Shown: one piece after another, positions 25,833-35,037 of the stretch
Position numbering within the stretch: the first letter of the stretch is position 1
How the letters are laid out: every line of letters begins with the position of its first letter
Source of the DNA: a bacterium 0.1xD8-71
GTDB taxonomy: Bacteria > Bacillota > Clostridia > Lachnospirales > Lachnospiraceae
Assembly (NCBI GenBank): GCA_003612405.1
Contig: RAYR01000010.1
Location: 1-64,000 of the forward strand
Length of the DNA: 64,000 bases
Direction: 5' to 3'
Made by a program: the position numbers and the translations under genes
The notes under the pieces: generated by a model
Databases searched by the model: none
Seen by the model: only the letters and a program-made list of their open reading frames with translations
What the model was told of the DNA's origin: nothing

Positions 25833-27215
25833 TCATTTTCCTCCTTTATCCTTCTCTAACTGCGCCGCTATCTTTGCGATAATTGCGGCAATCTCTTCCT
25901 CACTGGTATACTCAATGGCAAATCTTTTATTGCGCTCTGCCTTCTGCTCCCGCAAGGCCCTCTGTTTGTCAATCCACTTATTATGGAAATTCTCATCCGA
26001 GAGAACCTGCCTGTATTTATCATAGAACCAGTCCCAACGCTGCAATTTCTTCTGCACCTGGATAGGGAACGGCTGCTTCGTCCGGTAGGAGGCAAGCTGC
26101 TCTTTGGTCAGCGCATAAGAAGGATCTTTCAATACCTCCTCCGCCATATCTGCAAACTTGATATAGCTGGGTTCCTCATCTATCAGATAGATATCATTGA
26201 TGATGTCCCTCTCAATCGGGAACTCAGGATTTTCCTCATCCAGCGTCTTTTCAAATTCCTCATAGGTTGTAATCTTCCTGCCCTTGCTGATCAGGTGATG
26301 CTCATAGCCTTCTGTAACCTCATAGGGGAATAACAGATGACACATCCTTCCGGCAAAGAAAGCCTCCACGATCGTAGAGCTGTTTCCTGTATAAATCATA
26401 TCACTGGCAATAATCCACTGTTTTACAGACAATTCGCTGATTACCTTGAAATTATCACAGCGCCCGGCCACTTCCGCCATATGCCTGCCAATGTGCCCCG
26501 GATGGGGTCTGTAAATCAACAGGATGTCATCCCGGCTCTTACACAGTTTCTCCATCCACTCCAGGATCGCCCGCTCTGACCTCATCATGAAATCATAGTA
26601 GTCCCGCCAATCATCTCCATGCCGCCTGCACATATCGGCAATATATTCCTCAGTCAGATTATCTGCATAGAAAGGAGAGGCAAAGAGCAGAACTTTCTTA
26701 TCCATGGGCAGGCCATACTCCGCAAACAGGTCTTCCTTACTCCGGTAATATCCTTTCAGCTCGTCCCGCAGAAAATCCATACCCACATGACCCACCAGCT
26801 TGATGTTCCGGGGCTCCATATGAGCCGCTTCCAGAAGTCTTCTCCGATTGGCTTCTCCCCAGGACACCCGGACCACTTCCCTGCCGATACCGGTATAATT
26901 CTTAAACACTCCGGCCTTTTCATCCTTAGGATAGACAATATTCTCCCACTGCATGTCAATGACCTTATCAAAAGATACGAAATCCTTGGTGTGCCATTCC
27001 AGGGATGCGTTCTGGTAACATGCCATGGTCATGACAACCTTGGCATGATAGATGGGCTTGACCGCTTCCAGGGCTTCCTCGTCTTCGATATGCTTGATCA
27101 GAACCTTATAGCCTCTTCGTTCCAGTTCATACTTGATCAGGCACATGTTTTCCAGTTCCCTGACCTTATGCTCGTAGATAATGAGAAAATCTATCTCCTG
27201 CACTTGTTTCTTCAT
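25833..27215 (-). CDS. GT-B-fold surface carbohydrate transferase (CDP-glycerol-transferase/KpsC-like group)
   Basis: About 460 aa. It has no signal or membrane segment. Motifs in the C-terminal half, LIYRPHPGHIGRHMAEV and YTGNSSTIVEAFFAG, are shared by teichoic-acid glycerophosphotransferases, KpsC/KpsS-like KDO transferases and other surface-carbohydrate proteins. Being next to the CMP-sugar synthetase, it is the best candidate to use that CMP-sugar. ATG at 27215 (GGAG 6 nt upstream) is preferred; an ATG at 27227 overlaps the upstream stop as TAATG. Confidence 0.75.
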   Translation of the reverse strand: MKKQVQEIDFLIIYEHKVRELENMCLIKYELERRGYKVLIKHIEDEEALEAVKPIYHAKVVMTMACYQNASLEWHTKDFVSFDKVIDMQWENIVYPKDEKAGVFKNYTGIGREVVRVSWGEANRRRLLEAAHMEPRNIKLVGHVGMDFLRDELKGYYRSKEDLFAEYGLPMDKKVLLFASPFYADNLTEEYIADMCRRHGDDWRDYYDFMMRSERAILEWMEKLCKSRDDILLIYRPHPGHIGRHMAEVAGRCDNFKVISELSVKQWIIASDMIYTGNSSTIVEAFFAGRMCHLLFPYEVTEGYEHHLISKGRKITTYEEFEKTLDEENPEFPIERDIINDIYLIDEEPSYIKFADMAEEVLKDPSYALTKEQLASYRTKQPFPIQVQKKLQRWDWFYDKYRQVLSDENFHNKWIDKQRALREQKAERNKRFAIEYTSEEEIAAIIAKIAAQLEKDKGGK

Positions 27216-27226
27216 ATTCTTCTCCA

Positions 27227-28921
27227 TTAGTCAAAATATAAAAGTATCAGACCAAGCACCGTCAGCACCTGCTGTTTTTCGGTAAAGCCGCCCTCACGGT
27301 AAAGTCTGGACATATCATCCTTTAACTCTTTTGCCAGTACTGCACTGTCAATGCGCTCCTCAAACTGTCCGTCCAGATGGGCTTTGATCTGCGGGTTACC
27401 GGAATACCAATAGTCCACCGGATTCATGGAATCCAGATTTTCCCTGTGCAGAATCTTGCACAGATACCCGTATGCAAGCCTCTGGGTGGTCTTCACCTTC
27501 CGCAAGGTGATATGACTCTCCTTCGGTTTGACACCGCCCCACTTCTCCCAGCCAAACTCTGTTGTCCCGGGATATTTTCTGTCCATCCATTTCAGATAGA
27601 TGGCATGTCCTTTCCGGTAAGCAAAGGGTATGGAAAATGCCGTTTTAAGGAAATCCACATCCATAAAGGGCGATGAAGTCTCCACATAATTCTGTCTGAC
27701 CATATAGGAGGTCTGCATCCCCAGAAGCCCTCTGGTGGCAATCACAAACGCTTCCTGGGTCTGATACTGTTCCAGAAGTTTCAGATCAAACTCATACTGT
27801 ACCTTCGTGGAATATTGATTATACCCATACTGCGGCGCACCCTTGCTGAACTTCTCATCCTGATAATAGGAGGAGAGAATCACATCCCCCAGCATCCCTG
27901 TGTGTTCGATACCATACATCTGATGATTCAAAGTCCTCAGCAGCTGGTTCCCTCCTGTCATGGCAAGTCCCAGCGCCGCCCCGTTATTTTTCAGAACCAT
28001 CTCATCTAAGTCAAACATCCAGGAAGCATCATCCAGAGGCTTAAAAAGATACTCATGCCCCAGCTTTAACGCAACCTGGGCAGATATCCTGTTGTCCAAA
28101 TATCCCATCTTGCTGTAAGCGATGTTGACCTGATCCGTATATCCCATATCATGAGCCACCCAGGTCACCATCCGGCTGTCCAGGCCGCCGCTTAAGTCTA
28201 CCAGATGTCTGTAGCCGTACTCCCTGTCCTTGGCAAACTCCCTGTCAATAGCCTGTCTGAAATCCCGGTCGATCCGCTCAATGGCTTCTTCCTCAGACAT
28301 GGCCTCCTCTTCATGGGGTACGCTGTAATACCGTCTGACCACCGCTTCGCCCTGCAAGATATCCGCATAACATCCCGGCGAAAGCCGTTTTATTTCCTGC
28401 ACAAAAGTGCTGTCATCCAGCATATAACCATAGGTCAGCATATACCTGGCCGCCGTCTGATTAAAGTGGTATGAAATATGATTGGCACGCAGGACACGCA
28501 CGATGGGCTCCACATAATCGGAGAAGATCCATCTGTCCCCTTCCACATAATAATACAGCGCCTTATTTGACACATGATCTGTATAAATCGTGACATTGCC
28601 CGTTGTCTTCTGATAGAAATAACCGCAGAAAGCGCCCCGCAGTTTCCCTAAGTGAGCCGCCATATCCTGCTCCATGGACAAAGCAAAGGATTTCTGCCAG
28701 TCATTATATCCCTGTGGACAAATAAAGTCACTTTTATTATACACATAACCATCCAGAAAACTAATTCTCTCCCCGTCAGACAAAAAGACTTCATCCTGCG
28801 GAAATTTATGCAGTCTGTCATCATACTGATAACAAAATCCCAGATCTTTATACTTACCCAGACAGCTGATATTCAGATTTTTCGCGGCAAGCCATCCCCG
28901 CAGTCTCATCTTATCATCCAT
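27227..28921 (-). CDS. Asparagine-synthase-like protein lacking the catalytic N-terminal cysteine
   Basis: About 564 aa from ATG 28921 (GAGG 6 nt upstream). The C-terminal synthetase part carries the PP-loop LVDLSGGLDSRM near residue 245. The N-terminal part keeps the Ntn-like pattern (GKLRGAFCGYFYQ, VSNKALYYY) but does not begin Met-Cys, so glutaminase activity is probably lost. Related WbqG/WbpS-type proteins are linked to uronamide formation in O-antigens. Directly after the UDP-ManNAc3NAcA-type genes, it may amidate or otherwise modify the uronate carboxyl using free ammonia or another amine. Confidence 0.83.
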   Translation of the reverse strand: MDDKMRLRGWLAAKNLNISCLGKYKDLGFCYQYDDRLHKFPQDEVFLSDGERISFLDGYVYNKSDFICPQGYNDWQKSFALSMEQDMAAHLGKLRGAFCGYFYQKTTGNVTIYTDHVSNKALYYYVEGDRWIFSDYVEPIVRVLRANHISYHFNQTAARYMLTYGYMLDDSTFVQEIKRLSPGCYADILQGEAVVRRYYSVPHEEEAMSEEEAIERIDRDFRQAIDREFAKDREYGYRHLVDLSGGLDSRMVTWVAHDMGYTDQVNIAYSKMGYLDNRISAQVALKLGHEYLFKPLDDASWMFDLDEMVLKNNGAALGLAMTGGNQLLRTLNHQMYGIEHTGMLGDVILSSYYQDEKFSKGAPQYGYNQYSTKVQYEFDLKLLEQYQTQEAFVIATRGLLGMQTSYMVRQNYVETSSPFMDVDFLKTAFSIPFAYRKGHAIYLKWMDRKYPGTTEFGWEKWGGVKPKESHITLRKVKTTQRLAYGYLCKILHRENLDSMNPVDYWYSGNPQIKAHLDGQFEERIDSAVLAKELKDDMSRLYREGGFTEKQQVLTVLGLILLYFD

Positions 28922-28970
28922 ACGAATCCTCATTTCAGAACGTTTGCACAACAAGCCAACGCTCCACCAA

Positions 28971-30095
28971 TCACTTTCGTAACCTCGTCACCTGTTTGCA
29001 CACCGCCTCGATCTGTTCTTCTTCCAGATAGGGATGCATGGGCAAAGATACGCATCTTCCACAGATATCCTCCGTCTGTACACAGGGTACCGCCTCTATC
29101 AGATGCCCCGCAAAAGCCTGCTGTAAATGCATGGGCTTCTTATAGTAAACTGCTGTAGGAATCCCGGCCTCTTTTAAGAACGCCATCAAATATTCCCGTT
29201 CCTTCGTACTCTCCAGGCAAATGGTATACTGCGCCCAGGCTGACCGCATCCCCTCCCGGATGACCGGCACCTTTACGGCTCCTGCAAGCTGTCTGGTATA
29301 CTCTGCCGCTATCTGATCGCACCGGACAAGCTCTTCTTCCAGAAAATCCAGTTTGGCAAGCAGAACTGCTGCCTGTAAGGTATCCAGTCTGGAATTTAAT
29401 CCGATACGGATATTATCATATTTATCCCCGCCTTTGCCATGCACATGCAGGGAACGTAACAAATCGGCCCACTCATCACTGTCCGTAAACACTGCGCCGC
29501 CGTCCCCATAACACCCCAATGGCTTTGCCGGAAAGAAAGAAGTAATAGAGATATCACCGAAACTGCATGCCCTGCGCTCTCCCACACGACCGCCAAACCC
29601 CTGGGCCGCATCCTCCAAAACCAACAGATCATATTTGTCCGCTATCCTGCGAATCTTCTCATAATCGGCAGGCTGTCCGAATAAATCCACTGCTACAATC
29701 ACACGGGGCTTCAGATCTGTATTCTGTATCACATATTCTATCGCCCGTTCAAGACTTTCCGGGCTGATGTTATAAGTATCTGCGTCTATATCCACGAATA
29801 CAGGAGATGCCCCCACAAGCGGCACCACCTCACCGCTGGAAAAGAAAGTAAAATCCGGAACAAACACAGCATCCCCCGCAGCGATTCCCCAGGCCATCAG
29901 CGTCAGCTGCAAGGCATCTGTCCCGTTGGCACAGGCAATACAATGCTTCACGCCCACGTATGCCGCAAGCTTCTCCTCTAACTGAGTTACCTGGGGTCCG
30001 CTGATAAAATGCGCCTCGTTTACCACCGTCTTTATGGCATTATCTATTTCCTGCCGATGCATCTGATACTGCTTTTTCAAATCCCGAAATTCCAT
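28971..30095 (-). CDS. wbpE: DegT-family aminotransferase, WbpE-like (UDP-3-keto-GlcNAcA transaminase)
   Basis: 374 aa. PLP motifs: LVLEDAAQGFGGRVG and the lysine in SFFPAKPLG near residue 190. CANGTDALQLTL near 56 matches the WbpE/WlbC subgroup. In P. aeruginosa WbpE aminates C-3 of UDP-3-keto-GlcNAcA, with WbpB supplying the ketone and WbpD acetylating the amine. Homologues of both lie directly upstream in the same order of action. The symbol is given by similarity of the whole cluster. Confidence 0.87.
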   Translation of the reverse strand: MEFRDLKKQYQMHRQEIDNAIKTVVNEAHFISGPQVTQLEEKLAAYVGVKHCIACANGTDALQLTLMAWGIAAGDAVFVPDFTFFSSGEVVPLVGASPVFVDIDADTYNISPESLERAIEYVIQNTDLKPRVIVAVDLFGQPADYEKIRRIADKYDLLVLEDAAQGFGGRVGERRACSFGDISITSFFPAKPLGCYGDGGAVFTDSDEWADLLRSLHVHGKGGDKYDNIRIGLNSRLDTLQAAVLLAKLDFLEEELVRCDQIAAEYTRQLAGAVKVPVIREGMRSAWAQYTICLESTKEREYLMAFLKEAGIPTAVYYKKPMHLQQAFAGHLIEAVPCVQTEDICGRCVSLPMHPYLEEEQIEAVCKQVTRLRK

Positions 30096-30137
30096 TGTGA
30101 AAACCTTGCCCTTCTTCCACTTTCTCCTGATTTGTTT

Positions 30138-30638
30138 TTAACATTTCTCAACAATATTTCCCTGTTCATCCACTCTGCCGCACACCCTGGCCGGCACCCC
30201 TTTACATAGGGCATAATCCGGTATATCACCGGTGACCACCGAGCCTGCCGCCACCATCGCGTACCTACCGATCCTGTGGCCGCACACAATCGTGGCATTG
30301 GCGCCTATGCTGGCACCTTCTTCCACCACGGTATGGAGATAACCTGCTCTTCCCTTGGGATAACGCGCTCTCGGCGTCAAATCGTTGGTGAAGACACAGG
30401 AGGGGCCCAAGAATACCCCGTCATGAATCTCTACCCCCTCATACACCGATACGTTATTCTGTATCTTGACATCACTGCCAATCTTTACATGATTGGATAT
30501 ATTCACATTCTGCCCCAGGGAACATCTCTCCCCGATCACGGCGCCGGACTGAATATGACAGAAGTGCCATATTTTAGTACCCTCGCCGATACTCACATCG
30601 TCATCCACATAACTGCTCTCATGCACATAATAACCCAT
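30138..30638 (-). CDS. wbpD: WbpD-like UDP-3-amino-sugar N-acetyltransferase, left-handed beta-helix
   Basis: 166 aa made almost wholly of hexapeptide repeats (VSIGEGTKIWHFCHI, then IGERCSLGQNVNI and VKIQNNVSVYEG). KIWHFCHI and VFTNDLTPRARYP are hallmarks of the WbpD/WlbB group. It acetylates the 3-amine of UDP-GlcNAc(3NH2)A with acetyl-CoA; active as a trimer. Start coupled to the upstream oxidoreductase by TGATG. Confidence 0.9.
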   Translation of the reverse strand: MGYYVHESSYVDDDVSIGEGTKIWHFCHIQSGAVIGERCSLGQNVNISNHVKIGSDVKIQNNVSVYEGVEIHDGVFLGPSCVFTNDLTPRARYPKGRAGYLHTVVEEGASIGANATIVCGHRIGRYAMVAAGSVVTGDIPDYALCKGVPARVCGRVDEQGNIVEKC

Positions 30639-31714
30639 CAGGCAAATCTCCCCTTGAAATCAAGTGTTGCACACTGCTCCATGGGAAACTTCACAATCTC
30701 TCCGGTAGCCGCAGACTGATAAATCGCAAGCACCAGTTCCAGCGCTCTTCTGCCGGCAGCCGCATCCACGTAAGGTTCCCTGTCATTCTCAATCGCCGCT
30801 ATCACATCCGCATACAGCGGCGTATGCCCATAGCCATACACATTGGGCGGATTCTCATGAAACTGTGCCTTTACTTCCTCCGCATTATCCAACACATCCG
30901 CAAACCGCCACTCCTCTATGACATTGACGGAGCTTCCGCCTGCCTTAACCGTTCCTTTCTCCCCGAACAGATAGAGCGTCTCCTCCAGATTGGAAGGATA
31001 CACATTGGTGGTTCCCTCGACAATACCATAGGCACCATTCTTAAATCTGATCAGGGAAATGCCAAGATCTTCCGCCTCAATATAAGAGTGTTTCAGCCTG
31101 TCTGTCATCCCCACAACGCTGTCTATCTCATCCCCCATCATCCAGCGCAGAAGATCAATATTATGAATACACTGATTCATCAGCGCACCGCCGTCCTGCT
31201 CCCAGGTGCCGCGCCACTTCGCCCTGGAATAATACTCATAATCCCTGGCCCAGCGAATATGTGCTGTCCCATGAAACATCCTTCCAAAGCGGTCCATCTC
31301 CACCGCCTCACGGATTTTCTGGATGGACTTGTTAAAACGGTTCTGGTGGCAGGCACAGACCTTCACACCCTCCTTCTGCGCCGTCTCTATAATCCGGTCC
31401 GCATCAGCCAGTGACAGCGCAATGGGCTTTTCTATAATCAGGTTGGTATGTCCCATGGTCATACAGTCCACGGCAATCTGCGCATGTTTGCCGCTCTCCG
31501 TGGCGATTGCCACTAACTGCGGCTGTTCTTTTGCAATCATCTCTTTATAATCTGTATAACACTTCACCGTATCCGGCAGTTTAAACTTTATCATCTTATC
31601 CCGCATATTATGGGGATCCAAATCACAGATTGCCACAATTTCCAAGCCGTTCTTCTGTGCCGCCACTATATGATTGGGTGATATCCTGCCGCAACCGATC
31701 AATGCATATTTCAT
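30638..31714 (-). CDS. wbpB: Gfo/Idh/MocA oxidoreductase, WbpB-like (UDP-GlcNAcA 3-dehydrogenase)
   Basis: 358 aa. The Rossmann fingerprint ALIGCGRISPNHI is at residues 4-16, the EKPIALS motif near 95 carries the catalytic lysine, and NQCIHNIDLLRWMMG holds the conserved histidine near 180. Given the adjoining WbpD- and WbpE-like genes it most likely oxidises C-3 of UDP-GlcNAcA with NAD. Ribosome site GGAG 6 nt before ATG. A WbpA-type UDP-GlcNAc 6-dehydrogenase, needed for the substrate, is not in the window. Confidence 0.88.
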   Translation of the reverse strand: MKYALIGCGRISPNHIVAAQKNGLEIVAICDLDPHNMRDKMIKFKLPDTVKCYTDYKEMIAKEQPQLVAIATESGKHAQIAVDCMTMGHTNLIIEKPIALSLADADRIIETAQKEGVKVCACHQNRFNKSIQKIREAVEMDRFGRMFHGTAHIRWARDYEYYSRAKWRGTWEQDGGALMNQCIHNIDLLRWMMGDEIDSVVGMTDRLKHSYIEAEDLGISLIRFKNGAYGIVEGTTNVYPSNLEETLYLFGEKGTVKAGGSSVNVIEEWRFADVLDNAEEVKAQFHENPPNVYGYGHTPLYADVIAAIENDREPYVDAAAGRRALELVLAIYQSAATGEIVKFPMEQCATLDFKGRFA

Positions 31715-31757
31715 AATTTACTCCATTTCTGCGCTGCTTTTTGCGCATAACAATCAT

Positions 31758-32828
31758 CTACAGGAAATGCTTCTCCTGCAATGCCTGTACCATCTTATCC
31801 GCGGCATGGCCGTCTCCATAAAATCTGGGCCTGTCCTCCTGGGGAACACGCTTTGCCTGTTGTGCAAACCTAAGCGCCTCTTGCAGGCTCTCCTCAGTTT
31901 CCGGATTGACCTTGTGAATCCAGTCAATCTGCGTAAGATCCTCCCACACTTCCACATCCATCATGAAGAGACACTTTGCCCCCGCATAGGAGGATTCTTT
32001 GGACACGCCGCCGGAATCCGTGAGAATCAGTCTGGCCCTCTGCATAAGGGCAACCATCTCCATATAACCCACCGGTTCTATGATTTCAAAGTTGGCAATT
32101 GCCTGCGCCTGTTCCCACAATCCATATTCCATAAGACATTTTCTGGTTCGTGGATGCAGCGGACAGATCACTTTCTCTCCCAGACATTCCACCAGATGCA
32201 GGATACTTTCCATCCGCTGCCTGGAAGATGTATTTTCCTGCCTGTGCCAGGTCATCACAATGACTTCCTCTAAAGCCCCGTTTCCGGCTATTTTATCGGA
32301 AATCTCCAGATAGGTATCGTACATGATATCCCCTGTCCTGTACGCCTTCTCCTGAAGCCCCTCCACTTGCAGATTCTTCATAGAAAGTTCATCCGGACAG
32401 AACAGAATATCCGACAGATGATCCGTTACGATCCGGTTACATTCCTCCGGGTTTTCCTTACAGTGCAGTCTGGGGCCTGCCTCCACATGGGCTGCGGGAA
32501 TACACAGTTTGGCCGCCACCACGGCGCCTGCAAGCGTGGTGTTCGTATCTCCATAGAGCACCACCAGTTTAGGCTGTTTCTCCATCAGTTCTTTCTCCAG
32601 GCCAACCATGGCTTTCGCCGTCATCTGTGCATGGCTTCCGCCGCCTGCCTGTAGATTCACATAGGGTGCCGGTATCCCCAGTTCCTCAAAAAAAACATCC
32701 GACATATTCTCATCATAATGCTGTCCGCTGTGAATGATATTCTGTTCATACCCCGCTCTCTCAAGCGCATGATACAAGGGCGCAAGCTTGATAAACTGCG
32801 GGCGGTTCCCGACTATATGTGTGACCAT
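31758..32828 (-). CDS. wbpI: UDP-N-acetylglucosamine 2-epimerase family, WbpI-like
   Basis: 356 aa. Family blocks: GNRPQFIKLAPL at the start, GDTNTTLAG near 94, EAGPRLHCKENPEECNRI, TWHRQEN and TDSGGVSKES near 275. WbpI converts UDP-GlcNAc3NAcA to UDP-ManNAc3NAcA. With the WbpB/D/E-like genes downstream it completes the pathway apart from the first dehydrogenase. A plain UDP-GlcNAc 2-epimerase role (MnaA) is the alternative. The EAGPR and VEVWEDL variants differ from MnaA and favour the WbpI side. Confidence 0.85.
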   Translation of the reverse strand: MVTHIVGNRPQFIKLAPLYHALERAGYEQNIIHSGQHYDENMSDVFFEELGIPAPYVNLQAGGGSHAQMTAKAMVGLEKELMEKQPKLVVLYGDTNTTLAGAVVAAKLCIPAAHVEAGPRLHCKENPEECNRIVTDHLSDILFCPDELSMKNLQVEGLQEKAYRTGDIMYDTYLEISDKIAGNGALEEVIVMTWHRQENTSSRQRMESILHLVECLGEKVICPLHPRTRKCLMEYGLWEQAQAIANFEIIEPVGYMEMVALMQRARLILTDSGGVSKESSYAGAKCLFMMDVEVWEDLTQIDWIHKVNPETEESLQEALRFAQQAKRVPQEDRPRFYGDGHAADKMVQALQEKHFL

Positions 32829-32877
32829 TCTTCTGTTAACCTTTCCTGATTCTGTTGTACAAGTTCAATAACTTACG

Positions 32878-33999
32878 TTATTTTACCTGGTTTTCCTCTA
32901 TATAAGTAACAACAGGACGCATCACTGCCTCCATACTCACGTGCTGCAACGCAAACTGTCTGATACGGTCAGATAACTCTCTCTTATTCTGTACAGTACC
33001 CTTTATCTGTTCAAAAAAGGCAATCACTTCTTCCATGGCAACGACACTCTCATCATTTGGAAATGTCTTCGCATAAGGATATTCCTCATCCAGTACATCA
33101 ATGGCACAGCCTGTCAGAAGGGGCATACCCTTCGCCAGACATTCTCTGGATTTTAATGCCATCATCTTTCCGAAATACCCCACTTTATACATCCCAAACG
33201 ACACTAGCGCCAGATCGCTTTCATCATACAGCTCATCCAACTGTTCCCCCACCAGAGTAGGATGGAAATGCACATATTCTTCCAGCTGGTATTTCTGCAC
33301 CAGTTCCTGATACATGGGTTTCTCCGGCCCGTCTCCCACCAGGTTCAGTTCCACACGATACGGCCTGTCCATGTCTTTCTCATAATACCGGTGAAGCCCC
33401 TCTATGATACGTTCATACCCATGGTGTCTCTGCATAAAGGCAACCCCTATCATACGAAGCTTCTTCTCTGCAAACTCACCTGCAATCTGCCTGACACTCT
33501 CCACATCAATCCCGTTGGTGGTAATCAGTGTGGGAATCCCGAAAATCTCCTCATCCTCCGAGTAGGTCACGAAACGGTCTACATACCGTTTCAACCGGGG
33601 TCTGTAAATCAGTTCCTTGAAATAAAAAGGCCAGGCGTTCCATTTGCCGAAATCGTCCTTATCATAAGGATAGGAGAAAATCTCAATCATAATCTTGCAC
33701 TGAGGATACTTCTCCTTCACTTTTCTCCAAAAATTCAGATAGGCCCTGTCCGCAACCGTTCTCCTGACATACAAAAAGTCAGGCTGCTCCAACTGCTCCA
33801 AAGCCTGTTCATACTCTCTTCTGATTGACAGCGTGGGAAAAAGCCCCAGAATCCTTTCCGGCAGAGACCTGACCGGTGTCACGACCTCCTGCTCCCGCAT
33901 GTCATAATATTTCTTAAGTTCCTCCATCTGCATGTCTATTTTCTTGCTGACACCGATGGATTCCCGTCCACCAAAATGGATATAATAACCTTTTTTCAT
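32878..33999 (-). CDS. GT-B (GT4-like) glycosyltransferase
   Basis: 373 aa from ATG 33999 (AGGA 8 nt upstream). It begins KKGYYIHFGGRESIGVSKKI and has a GT-B donor half with LVGDGPEKPMYQELV and ESDLALVSFGMYKVGY. No EX7E motif in the usual form is obvious, so it is an outlying GT4 member. First gene after the WbpI-like gene's upstream gap, it may use one of the uronic-acid donors made next door. Confidence 0.78.
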   Translation of the reverse strand: MKKGYYIHFGGRESIGVSKKIDMQMEELKKYYDMREQEVVTPVRSLPERILGLFPTLSIRREYEQALEQLEQPDFLYVRRTVADRAYLNFWRKVKEKYPQCKIMIEIFSYPYDKDDFGKWNAWPFYFKELIYRPRLKRYVDRFVTYSEDEEIFGIPTLITTNGIDVESVRQIAGEFAEKKLRMIGVAFMQRHHGYERIIEGLHRYYEKDMDRPYRVELNLVGDGPEKPMYQELVQKYQLEEYVHFHPTLVGEQLDELYDESDLALVSFGMYKVGYFGKMMALKSRECLAKGMPLLTGCAIDVLDEEYPYAKTFPNDESVVAMEEVIAFFEQIKGTVQNKRELSDRIRQFALQHVSMEAVMRPVVTYIEENQVK

Positions 34000-34071
34000 A
34001 ATAATCATCCTGATAAAATCAACTCTCAAGCTGATTTTTCAATCTTTTACAATCATATCACACTTGCCATA

Positions 34072-34953
34072 TCAATGCAAACTGCCTTGCGCCCCGTCAC
34101 CCTTTATCTTTTGCAGATAATCGCGGTAGATTCCGGCAGCATCCACAATACTCTGCATCCGAAACCGTATCTTGTTTCTATTATCCTGATCCACCGTCTC
34201 GGTCGCTTTTCCTTCCATATGCATGACTTGCAGAGCAGGGCGGTACAGCACTGTCTTTCCATGCTGTCTGCACCATAAGAGCATGATATTTTCCTCATAA
34301 TAAAATCTGGTCTCCGGTACAAAAACCTTGTTTCTTTCCTGAAAATACTCTCTCGAAAACACAAGACAGGCCCCCATCACGCAGACATCATTCCATGCCA
34401 CATCATAAGCCAGTCCCGCTTTGACTTCCAGCTTCTGAAAATAGCGCCTCATCAGTGGATAAAACACCGGGAAGAACCGCAGCACCATGCGGTTTAGGAA
34501 AATCGTCCTTCCAACCTGTCCCGCATCCGGCAGGGTATCCGAAATGGGACTTTGATGAATCCTTCTTATCGGATCATAGATGTCCGGCCCCAGAACGGCA
34601 AAAGGTTCTTTCTCATAGAGTTCCCGAATCAGTGTGGTAAATTCTTTCTGTGCAAAAATAACATCATTATTGGCTACAATCAGGAAATCAGGATTCCACT
34701 TCCTGACTGCATACTCACAACCCGCATTATTTCCTCTGGAAAACCCGTCGTTCTCTTCCCTGCACAGGACATCTACCATCTCATCCCCGGCATACTGCCC
34801 CGCCAGCTGCTGTCCGGTGCCGTTGGGGGAAGCATTATCCACGATAACGACCTTAATTTCCTGATGCCCGTCAAGCTGTTTAATGGATTGTATACACTTT
34901 TGCGTATCTTCTATGCTATTATAATGTAAAATCACAAAGCTGATATATCCCAT
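34072..34953 (-). CDS. GT2 glycosyltransferase, rhamnosyltransferase-like
   Basis: About 293 aa from ATG 34953 (GGAGG 5 nt upstream). It begins MGYISFVILHYNSIEDT, has VVIVDNASPNGTG near 43, ENDGFSRGNNAGCEYA near 80 and the metal site NNDVIF near 105. The last block is typical of RfbF/WbbL-like rhamnosyltransferases. It acts at the cytoplasmic face. No rhamnose-nucleotide genes are in this window. Confidence 0.87.
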   Translation of the reverse strand: MGYISFVILHYNSIEDTQKCIQSIKQLDGHQEIKVVIVDNASPNGTGQQLAGQYAGDEMVDVLCREENDGFSRGNNAGCEYAVRKWNPDFLIVANNDVIFAQKEFTTLIRELYEKEPFAVLGPDIYDPIRRIHQSPISDTLPDAGQVGRTIFLNRMVLRFFPVFYPLMRRYFQKLEVKAGLAYDVAWNDVCVMGACLVFSREYFQERNKVFVPETRFYYEENIMLLWCRQHGKTVLYRPALQVMHMEGKATETVDQDNRNKIRFRMQSIVDAAGIYRDYLQKIKGDGAQGSLH

Positions 34954-35037
34954 ACATGCCTCCACAGACTTCCGCATTTGTCAAACATTTTTGCGAAGCA
35001 GACCTGACCATGAAATCTTACAGCAGCCTCACACCGT

